From Pseudomonadota bacterium (lineage in GTDB: Bacteria > Pseudomonadota > Alphaproteobacteria > Rhodobacterales > Rhodobacteraceae): a DNA stretch of 7,092 nt. The stretch spans positions 1 to 7,092 of the forward strand of contig JAQCLA010000130.1 of assembly GCA_027592105.1 (NCBI GenBank), read 5' to 3'. Position numbers and translations under genes: made by a program. Within the stretch, counting starts at the first letter, position 1; every line of letters begins with the position of its first letter. Below the pieces are notes generated by a model, which ran no database searches, was not told the DNA's origin, and worked only from the letters and a program-made list of their open reading frames with translations. Below are positions 1 to 5,027 of the stretch, in pieces.

Positions 1-567
1 ATGCGTAAGCTGGTTGTTGCGTTTTGTGTCCTGTGCGGCCCGGCCTATGCCACGGGGCTTGAGATCGACATCGCGGGCGAGGCTGAGGGCACGGTCATCA
101 TCGACCTGTTCGAAGAGGTTGCCCCGCAGCATGTCGCAAGGATCACGACCTTGGCCCAAGAAGGGGCCTATGATGATGTCGTGTTTCACCGCGTGATCGA
201 GGGGTTCATGGCCCAGACGGGTGATGTCGAATATGGCCGCATGGGCCAAGATATGCGCTATGCCGGGCGCGGCGGTTCGCAGTATCCCGACCTTCCGGCC
301 GAGTTCTCTGAGATCACCTTTGATCGTGGCGTGATCGGCATGGCGCGGGCGCAAAATCCCAATAGCGCCAATTCGCAATTCTTCATCATGTTCGCACCCG
401 GCCCTTTCCTTGACGGGCAATATACCGTGGTGGGGCAAGTCGTTGGCGGCATGGAGGTGGTTGATGCCATCAAACGTGGCGGTGGGCAGAACGGGGCGGT
501 CATCGGTGTGCCGGATCGGATGCGTGCCGTCCGCGTGCGCGACGACGACCCGGTCGCGATACAGTAA
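1..567 (+). CDS. Exported cyclophilin-type peptidyl-prolyl cis-trans isomerase
   Basis: This 188-aa protein would catalyse cis-trans isomerisation of X-Pro bonds and assist folding, most likely in the periplasm. Residues 1-17 look like a short Sec signal peptide (Arg-Lys, hydrophobic core, then A-Y-A with predicted cleavage after A17). The rest is a minimal single-domain cyclophilin. The block F62-H-R-V-I-E-G-F-M-A-Q-T-G-D75 holds the equivalents of human CypA R55 (R64), F60 (F69) and Q63 (Q72). The block N121 to F128 ends in the conserved S-Q-F-F, with F128 matching F113. CypA W121 and H126 are replaced by F136 and Y141, substitutions of the kind seen in bacterial cyclophilins. The ATG is the first base of the window, so an upstream RBS cannot be checked, but the signal peptide supports this start. 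It ends in TAA and is followed by a strong terminator, so it is probably transcriptionally separate from the ABC operon. Family assignment is very secure; the client proteins are unknown. Confidence 0.95.
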   Translation: MRKLVVAFCVLCGPAYATGLEIDIAGEAEGTVIIDLFEEVAPQHVARITTLAQEGAYDDVVFHRVIEGFMAQTGDVEYGRMGQDMRYAGRGGSQYPDLPAEFSEITFDRGVIGMARAQNPNSANSQFFIMFAPGPFLDGQYTVVGQVVGGMEVVDAIKRGGGQNGAVIGVPDRMRAVRVRDDDPVAIQ

Positions 568-590
568 ATCGCCTGTTGCAGGCCTTGGGG

Positions 591-617
591 AAGAGGGGGG
601 GATTTACCCCCCTTTTT
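591..617 (+). terminator. Rho-independent terminator after the cyclophilin gene
   Basis: Six G (596-601) pair with six C (607-612) around the 5-nt loop ATTTA. The stem is extended by the A-rich bases 591-595 pairing (with G-U wobbles) to the T run 613-617. It lies 23 bp past the TAA stop. The form is classic for an intrinsic terminator: GC stem followed immediately by five T. The A-rich left flank means it could also work weakly in the opposite direction. Confidence 0.85.
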
Positions 618-748
618 CATGGAATTCATGGGGTTGCGGGAATGCGGGTTTCGCGCTTTGCCGCCCTGCAGCAAACCGCTTGCGACGCAGGCCCGAAAGC
701 CTCATTTTCGAGGACGGAATCAGCCCATAGCGCGAGGGTCGGCGACGG
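618..748. other. Intergenic leader before the ABC operon
   Basis: These 131 bp must contain the promoter of the ABC operon if the preceding terminator is efficient, but I could not find a convincing -35/-10 pair. Small structures are visible: TGCGGG repeated at 635-640 and 643-648, TTCATGG repeated at 616-622 and 625-631, and a short hairpin CGAAA (694-698) / TTTCG (706-710). A GAGG at 734-737, 11 nt before the GTG at 749, could serve as a loosely spaced ribosome binding site. Confidence 0.4.
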
Positions 749-1990
749 GTGAGTACATACACGAAGCTGATGCGCACCGACGCGGCGAAGGGGCTGACAC
801 TAGTCAGCCCCACATTTCTTTACGCCTTGCTGTTGCTGGCCGCCCCCTTGGCGGCAATCGTGCTGTTGAGTTTCTGGACCCAACAATTCTTGACCATCCA
901 GCGCGATTTCACCTTGGCCAATTACACCGAGGCGCTGACCGATCCGCTTTATCGTGAGTTGATGCTGCGCTCTTTGCGGATTTCAGGGCTGGTGACGCTG
1001 GTCACTGTCACGCTGGCCTTTCCGGTGGCCTATTACATCTCTTTTCATGTCAGGCCCGAGCGCAAATCACTGTGGCTGTTCCTGATCACCATCCCGTTTT
1101 GGACCAGCTACCTGATCCGCGTGTTCTTGTGGCGGGTGATCTTGGCCTATGATGGGCCGATCAACAGCGGGCTGACCTTGGTGCCGGTGATTGCCATCAT
1201 CACATTGATCTTGGCGGCCATCGCCTTGAGCGCGCTGGTGTTTTGGGCCGTGGGGCAGCTGTCATTGCGCGCCTTGCTTGCGGCTTGCGCCTTGACGGCG
1301 CTGGCGGCGCTGATTTGGCTAGTCGCCCCCGAAGGTGGCCTGTTGCGCGGCCCGGTGATCGCAGAGCCCTTGGGCTGGCTGCTTTATAACGCCAATTCGG
1401 TCGTGATCACGCTGGCCCATGCTTTCGCGCCTTTCGCGATCTTGCCGATTTTCGTGACGCTGGAAAAGATCGACCGCGCCCTGCTCGAGGCGGCGCGCGA
1501 TCTGGGCGAAAGCTATGCCATGACGTTCTTGCGCGTGACGTTGCCCTTGGCCATGCCCGGCGTGCTGGCGGCGGTGTTGATCGTGTTCATCCCGACAGTG
1601 GGTGATTACGTCACCCCGCGCCTTGTGGGCGGATCGGGCGGCACGATGATCGCCACGATGATCTATGCGCAGATCTTCGATCTGAACGACCGGCCGATGG
1701 GGGCGACGCTGGCGGTGCTGGCGATGCTGTTGGTCGCGGCCGTGCTGCTATGGGGGATTTCGCGGGCGCGGTTTTGGCTTTGGCTCGCCGACCGGATGGG
1801 CGGCGGGGCCAAGGGGGCAGGGATTGCCGCTGCACTGGCCGTGGCCGAGATCGCGCTGATCCGCGCGGCCTTTTTGCATGGCCCGGCGATGATGGGGCCC
1901 GCCACGGCGTCCATCGCGCTGGTGCTTGCGGCCAGTGTCGTTTCCGTCGCGATCTTGCTGCGCCTGCCGAAGGGGAGGTGGGGGATATGA
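749..1990 (+). CDS. ABC transporter permease 1, PotB-like, enlarged
   Basis: This is an inner-membrane permease (413 aa) of the polyamine/opine class of binding-protein-dependent importers. The GTG start at 749 follows a GAGG; an internal ATG at 770 is a possible alternative. The core matches PotB: TM1 at about 22-45, TM2 72-98, TM3 107-133 (with the P-F-W-T-S-Y-L-I-R-V run at 116-125), TM4 213-236, the cytoplasmic EAA loop (E247-A-A, G253, L265-P266) that docks on the ATPase, TM5 268-292 and TM6 317-342. Two parts are odd: about 65 hydrophobic residues (143-205, apparently two extra membrane segments) between TM3 and TM4, and a C-terminal extension of about 70 residues (345-413) with one or two more. 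Usual PotB proteins are about 280-310 aa. The reading frame is intact and the base composition native, so this is not an obvious frameshift artefact. The stop overlaps the next start (ATGA). The substrate is unproven; polyamine-like is inferred from family resemblance. Confidence 0.9.
   Translation: MSTYTKLMRTDAAKGLTLVSPTFLYALLLLAAPLAAIVLLSFWTQQFLTIQRDFTLANYTEALTDPLYRELMLRSLRISGLVTLVTVTLAFPVAYYISFHVRPERKSLWLFLITIPFWTSYLIRVFLWRVILAYDGPINSGLTLVPVIAIITLILAAIALSALVFWAVGQLSLRALLAACALTALAALIWLVAPEGGLLRGPVIAEPLGWLLYNANSVVITLAHAFAPFAILPIFVTLEKIDRALLEAARDLGESYAMTFLRVTLPLAMPGVLAAVLIVFIPTVGDYVTPRLVGGSGGTMIATMIYAQIFDLNDRPMGATLAVLAMLLVAAVLLWGISRARFWLWLADRMGGGAKGAGIAAALAVAEIALIRAAFLHGPAMMGPATASIALVLAASVVSVAILLRLPKGRWGI
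1970..1980 (+). promoter_or_regulatory. Strong ribosome binding site for permease 2
   Basis: AAGGGGAGGTG contains GGAGGTG, a near-full match to the 16S anti-Shine-Dalgarno sequence, with GGAGG ending 8 nt before the ATG at 1987. It lies inside the last codons of permease 1. It fixes the start of permease 2 at 1987, although the same frame is open well upstream. Confidence 0.8.
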
Positions 1991-2793
1991 GGGTCAACGC
2001 GCTTGCGGTTTTCACCGTGCTTTATCTTTTGGTACTTTACGCCCCGATCGTACTGTTGCCGATGTTCGCCTTCAACGCGGGCACGGTGATCGCCTTTCCA
2101 TTGCAAGGGTTTACGCTGGAATGGTTCGCGGCCTTGCTCAACACGCCTGCCTTGCATGAGGCAACGCTGAACTCATTGATCATCGCCATCTTGACGGCCG
2201 TATTCTCGACCATCCTTGGGCTTTTCGCCGCCCGTGCGGCCACGCGCTATGGCTTTCCGGGCAAGGCCGGGATCGTGGGCTTCATCATGCTGCCTTTGGT
2301 TTTGCCCGAGGTGATCGTCGCCATCTCGCTATTGATCGTGCTGATGCAATTGGGGCTGACCAGCGGCACATGGTCGATCATTGCGGGCCACACGCTGATC
2401 TGCACGCCCTTTGCTATCGCCATCCTGCAGGGCAGTTTTTCCAATATGGACAAAAGCCTCGAGGAAGCGGCCATCGATCTGGGTGAGACACCTTGGTCGA
2501 CATTCCGCCTCATCACGCTGCCCTTGGTCAGCCCGGGTATCATCGCCTCGCTGCTGATCTGCTTCACGATCTCGCTTGATGAATTCATCATCGCCTTCTT
2601 CTTGTCGGGCAATGAACCGACGCTGCCCGTCTATCTTTGGGGTCAGCTGCGCTTTCCGGCCCGCTTGCCGGTCGTCATGGCGCTTGGCACGATCCTTGTG
2701 CTCTTGTCGGTCGCCCTATTGATCGTTGCCGAAACATTCCGCCGCCGCGGCCTAAAACGCGTGGGCCTGAAAGATACCGGAGGCTTTTTGTGA
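1987..2793 (+). CDS. ABC transporter permease 2, PotC-like
   Basis: This is the second inner-membrane permease (268 aa), of normal length for the PotC family. Six membrane segments can be seen at about 8-30, 62-84, 97-119, 131-151, 184-206 and 228-250. The EAA loop (E160-A-A, G166, L178-P179) lies between segments 4 and 5, and F193 to F200 with D198-E199 matches the F-S-L-D-[DE]-F stretch typical of PotC. The start is set by the ATGA overlap with permease 1 and by the strong RBS at 1970-1980. The reading frame is open upstream to about 1750, but that part overlaps permease 1 and does not look like protein of this family. It probably pairs with permease 1 as a heterodimer. It ends in a GTGA overlap with the ATPase gene. 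Family is secure; substrate is inferred. Confidence 0.93.
   Translation: MRVNALAVFTVLYLLVLYAPIVLLPMFAFNAGTVIAFPLQGFTLEWFAALLNTPALHEATLNSLIIAILTAVFSTILGLFAARAATRYGFPGKAGIVGFIMLPLVLPEVIVAISLLIVLMQLGLTSGTWSIIAGHTLICTPFAIAILQGSFSNMDKSLEEAAIDLGETPWSTFRLITLPLVSPGIIASLLICFTISLDEFIIAFFLSGNEPTLPVYLWGQLRFPARLPVVMALGTILVLLSVALLIVAETFRRRGLKRVGLKDTGGFL
2779..2783 (+). promoter_or_regulatory. Ribosome binding site for the ATPase gene
   Basis: GGAGG lies 6 nt before the GTG at 2790, within the last codons of permease 2. It decides for the GTG start over the longer open frame that extends upstream to 2637. Confidence 0.75.
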
Positions 2794-3896
2794 GCCAGAC
2801 CAGCACCCGTACGCCAATCGTCACGCTGACCGGCGTGCAGAAATACTATGGTGATTATCATGCGCTCAGGGGCATCACCGCCAATATCGGGCAGGGCGAG
2901 TTCTTCTCGCTGCTTGGCCCCTCGGGCTGTGGCAAGACCACGCTTTTGCGCGCGATCGCGGGGTTCGAGGATATTTCCGAAGGGCAGATCCTGCTTGATG
3001 GCAAGGATATGGAAGGGGTAGCCCCGAACCGCCGCCCCACCAACATGGTGTTCCAATCCTACGCCATTTTCCCGCATATGAGCGTGGCTGAAAACGTGGG
3101 CTTTGGCCTGCGCAAATCATCGATGAGCGTGGCCGAGAAACGCGCCGTCGTGGGCCAAGCGCTCGAGATGGTGGGGCTTGGCAAATTCGGCGCCCGCGCG
3201 GCTCATGCGCTGTCAGGCGGTCAGCGCCAGCGCGTGGCATTGGCCCGCGCGCTGATCCTCAAACCCAAGGTGCTGCTTCTCGATGAGCCGCTTTCCGCGC
3301 TCGACAAGAAGATGCGCGAGGTGATGCAGGTCGAATTGATCAAGCTGCAACGCGAGGTGGGCATCACCTTTATTCTCGTCACCCATGACCAGGAAGAGGC
3401 GCTGGTCATGTCCGACCGCATCGCCGTGATGTTCGAGGGCGAGATTGCGCAGCTGGACGATCCTGAAACCCTCTATCGTCGCCCCAAATCCCGCCGCGTG
3501 GCCGAGTTCATCGGGATGATGAATTTCCTGCCCGCGCGCGTGTTGGGCGAGGCAGGCGGGCGCGTGGGGGTTGAGGTCCAAGGCCTTGGCCCCGCCGAGC
3601 TGGAAGCCGCGCAATGCCCCAGCGGCGCCACACCGGGTGCGGCTGAGATCGGCGTGCGCCCCGAAAGCCTGACGCTTCTCTATGATGGCCAGACGGCTGA
3701 GGGCGGGCGCGAGGCTTCCGGCACGGTGCGCGAGGTCGTCTATTACGGCGACATGACCTACTACGACATCCTGCTCGACGGCACGCCCGCGCCCGTGCGC
3801 GTCTCGATGCGCAACATGCCGGGCCGCCGCGTGCTGGAATTCGGCGCGCGCGCAAGGCTCGCATGGGATCCGCGCGCGATGGTGTTGTTTGGGTAG
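2790..3896 (+). CDS. ABC transporter ATP-binding protein, PotA-like
   Basis: This cytoplasmic ATPase (368 aa) would drive the importer formed with the two upstream permeases. All motifs of a working ABC ATPase are visible: Walker A G43-P-S-G-C-G-K-T-T51, Q-loop Q89, signature L141-S-G-G-Q145, Walker B L162-L-L-D-E-P with D165/E166, D-loop S169-A-L-D172 and switch H199. Residues from about 245 to 368 form the TOBE-type regulatory domain expected in the PotA/MalK/FbpC group. Its G-V-R-P-E-S at 288-293 is typical. Length is normal for PotA. The GTG start overlaps the permease 2 stop (GTGA) and has a well-spaced GGAGG, giving a protein that starts M-S-Q-T-S. No substrate-binding protein gene follows or precedes, so the importer must borrow one from elsewhere. 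A ferric-ion or thiosulfate-type importer is possible in principle, but the permease pair fits polyamine/opine better. Confidence 0.95.
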   Translation: MSQTSTRTPIVTLTGVQKYYGDYHALRGITANIGQGEFFSLLGPSGCGKTTLLRAIAGFEDISEGQILLDGKDMEGVAPNRRPTNMVFQSYAIFPHMSVAENVGFGLRKSSMSVAEKRAVVGQALEMVGLGKFGARAAHALSGGQRQRVALARALILKPKVLLLDEPLSALDKKMREVMQVELIKLQREVGITFILVTHDQEEALVMSDRIAVMFEGEIAQLDDPETLYRRPKSRRVAEFIGMMNFLPARVLGEAGGRVGVEVQGLGPAELEAAQCPSGATPGAAEIGVRPESLTLLYDGQTAEGGREASGTVREVVYYGDMTYYDILLDGTPAPVRVSMRNMPGRRVLEFGARARLAWDPRAMVLFG

Positions 3897-3947
3897 GGGG
3901 CAGGTTGAGCCGATTTAAGGTCCGTATTAGGTCCAATCATAAAGCAA

Positions 3948-3982
3948 GTCTCACTTTGGGTCTAGATATGACCCACTGAGAC
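3948..3982. repeat. Imperfect 12-bp inverted repeat (stem-loop) downstream of the ABC operon
   Basis: The outer arms GTCTCA (3948-3953) and TGAGAC (3977-3982) and the inner arms TGGGTC (3957-3962) and GACCCA (3970-3975) are perfect complements. They are separated by a small asymmetric internal loop (CTT against C) and capped by the loop TAGATAT. It starts 51 bp after the ATPase stop. No T run follows, so it is not a canonical intrinsic terminator. It could stabilise the 3' end of the ABC mRNA, or be a protein-binding dyad. Confidence 0.6.
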
Positions 3983-3991
3983 GATCTTGAC

Positions 3992-4003
3992 ATTTTGCAA
4001 AAT
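3992..4003. repeat. Perfect 12-bp palindrome
   Basis: ATTTTGCAAAAT is its own reverse complement. The half TGCAAAAT recurs at 4045-4052. It overlaps the end of a TTGACA hexamer (3987-3992). It could be an operator-like site or simply a product of AT-rich sequence; no regulator can be named. Confidence 0.4.
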
Positions 4004-4034
4004 ATGCCGCATTCAAATACTCCGCGGCATTTTT
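4004..4034 (+). terminator. Probable intrinsic terminator of the ABC operon
   Basis: ATGCCGC (4004-4010) pairs perfectly with GCGGCAT (4024-4030) across a 13-nt loop, and T4030 begins a run of five T (4030-4034). It lies about 108 bp past the ATPase stop and is the best terminator candidate for the ABC operon. The left flank (AAAAT at 3999-4003) is A/T-rich, so it could act weakly on the minus strand. The long loop lowers certainty. Confidence 0.6.
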
Positions 4035-4071
4035 GGCTCATGCCTGCAAAATTCAATTGTGAAGCTTGCCG

Positions 4072-4097
4072 ATGGCATAAGCGTGATGGAATGCCAT
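4072..4097. repeat. 7-bp inverted repeat in the intergenic region
   Basis: ATGGCAT (4072-4078) and ATGCCAT (4091-4097) are perfect complements separated by 12 nt. No T run follows. This is the third hairpin-forming dyad in the 282-bp gap before the glycosyltransferase-like gene; role unknown. Confidence 0.4.
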
Positions 4098-4102
4098 ATT
4101 GT

Positions 4103-4140
4103 GATAGGAATTCTTGAGATGGAGTTTCTCGGATAGGAAT
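4103..4140. repeat. 9-bp direct repeat upstream of the glycosyltransferase-like gene
   Basis: GATAGGAAT occurs at 4103-4111 and again at 4132-4140, offset by 29 bp (close to three helical turns). The second copy overlaps the weak promoter candidate at 4114-4142. The layout would suit a pair of activator or repressor half-sites on one face of the helix, but chance is possible. Confidence 0.35.
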
Positions 4141-4142
4141 AT
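4114..4142 (+). promoter_or_regulatory. Weak promoter candidate for the glycosyltransferase-like gene
   Basis: TTGAGA (4114-4119, five of six -35 bases) is followed after exactly 17 bp by GAATAT (4137-4142), which matches only three of six -10 bases. Transcription would begin near 4149, leaving a leader of about 30 nt that includes a small TTAGG/CCTAA hairpin (4150-4163) and the RBS. A perfect -35 TTGACA at 3987-3992 has no acceptable -10 at normal spacing. Confidence 0.25.
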
Positions 4143-4178
4143 CGTTGCGTTAGGTTATCCTAATTTTAAGGTACTGAT

Positions 4179-5006
4179 ATGCGTTTTTTTACAATGGCAA
4201 ACGATGGAAGGCTGACCGATTTCCTTCGTTTTTTGCAGGTCTTTTTTGCGTTCAATCCGGAAAAAAATTTACACGTAATTCCTTTTGATGATGGTTTCGA
4301 AAAAATTTCAAAGATAATAAACGAGGACGAGCGGCTGATTTTTGTTCCCGCTGATCCAGGTATCGATTCTATCGGCCAGGCCGTTTATGCGGATGAATAT
4401 TACCGTCCAGACGTTCCCGCTTGGAGGTACTTCAGAAAGTTCAACGTCTTTTGTGGACATGACGAACCTTTCTTTTTTCTTGATGTCAATTCAGTGGTTC
4501 TATCCAGTTGGGAAGATGAATGGTACTTCTCTGAAATAGACCGAAACTCTGTCTATTTTCGTGGCCCATCCGCCATACGCAGGACGCTGCCCAAAGATCA
4601 TTTTTCGCTAACTTTGACTGAACTCGGCCTCAAATCTTCATCGGGCTACAACATGGGCGGCTTTATTTCTCATGGGGGTGTTTTTGACACTGCGCTAGCG
4701 CTCACATTGGCCCGTCCTGAATTAAGGAAAGTCTTTGGTCGTGCCCCTGAACAGGCTTTCATGGCGTTATACCTTGGGGTTTTTGGAATCGATAATGGAC
4801 TGATGACCTCTATCGCCCCATCGATCAGATTTCGATATGATGGTGGTCAACTTATATTCCAGGACGGAAAAACAATTGTAGGCGATGCCCCAGAGCATAT
4901 AATCTTGGCGACGAAATATACGAGAGTAGATTACACCCCGCATCCGAGAGAGATGGATGAGATTCTTTCTCAGAGACTTTCAATGATCGGAAAGCCGAGA
5001 TCTTAG
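4179..5006 (+). CDS. Probable GT-A-fold glycosyltransferase-like protein, AT-rich
   Basis: This is a 275-aa soluble protein without signal peptide or membrane segments. The ATG at 4179 has AAGG (4168-4171) 7 nt upstream; M6 (4194) is a weaker alternative. I recognise no named gene. The order of motifs resembles GT-A nucleotide-sugar transferases: an N-terminal strand-helix-strand (F3-F-T-M-A-N to about V33-I-P-F-D-D) as in sugar-nucleotide binding folds, W82-R-Y-F-R-K-F (82-88) leading into P97-F-F-F-L-D-V-N-S-V-V-L at the place of the DxD metal motif, Y157-N-M-G-G-F at the place of the usual F-N-S-G acceptor loop, and P190-E-Q-A near the conserved D/E-Q. The metal motif reads D102-V-N104 rather than DxD. 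G+C is about 43 % over 4201-4440 by hand count, against 65-72 % in sampled neighbouring blocks, which points to acquisition by transfer. It stands alone between two convergent operons. Sugar donor and acceptor are unknown. The fold call is moderate; activity is uncertain. Confidence 0.6.
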   Translation: MRFFTMANDGRLTDFLRFLQVFFAFNPEKNLHVIPFDDGFEKISKIINEDERLIFVPADPGIDSIGQAVYADEYYRPDVPAWRYFRKFNVFCGHDEPFFFLDVNSVVLSSWEDEWYFSEIDRNSVYFRGPSAIRRTLPKDHFSLTLTELGLKSSSGYNMGGFISHGGVFDTALALTLARPELRKVFGRAPEQAFMALYLGVFGIDNGLMTSIAPSIRFRYDGGQLIFQDGKTIVGDAPEHIILATKYTRVDYTPHPREMDEILSQRLSMIGKPRS

Positions 5007-5027
5007 ATTAAACTATCATTTTCAAAT

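Noticed and set aside
1750..1986. Upstream extension of the permease 2 frame
   Set aside because: The translated extension is not hydrophobic like a permease and overlaps permease 1. The ATGA overlap and strong RBS place the start at 1987.
1611..2157. Minus-strand open frames of 134 and 164 codons opposite the permeases
   Set aside because: Pro/Ser/Arg/Ala-rich shadow translations of GC-rich coding DNA, overlapping the confident permease genes.
2637..2789. Upstream extension of the ATPase frame
   Set aside because: It overlaps permease 2 and does not resemble an ABC ATPase N-terminus. The GTG at 2790 has a well-placed GGAGG and gives the normal family length.
3508..3936. Minus-strand 142-codon open frame opposite the ATPase C-terminal domain
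   Set aside because: Extremely Arg-rich composition, no domain, and it lies under a well-supported gene; a shadow frame.
3987..4018. Perfect TTGACA -35 hexamer as a promoter
   Set aside because: No acceptable -10 at 16-18 bp spacing; the best (TCAAAT at 4013-4018) is 20 bp away and inside the terminator loop.
3897..5027. Insertion sequence or integrative element
   Set aside because: No transposase or integrase frame, no terminal inverted repeats matching across the island, and no target-site duplication found by eye at the edges.
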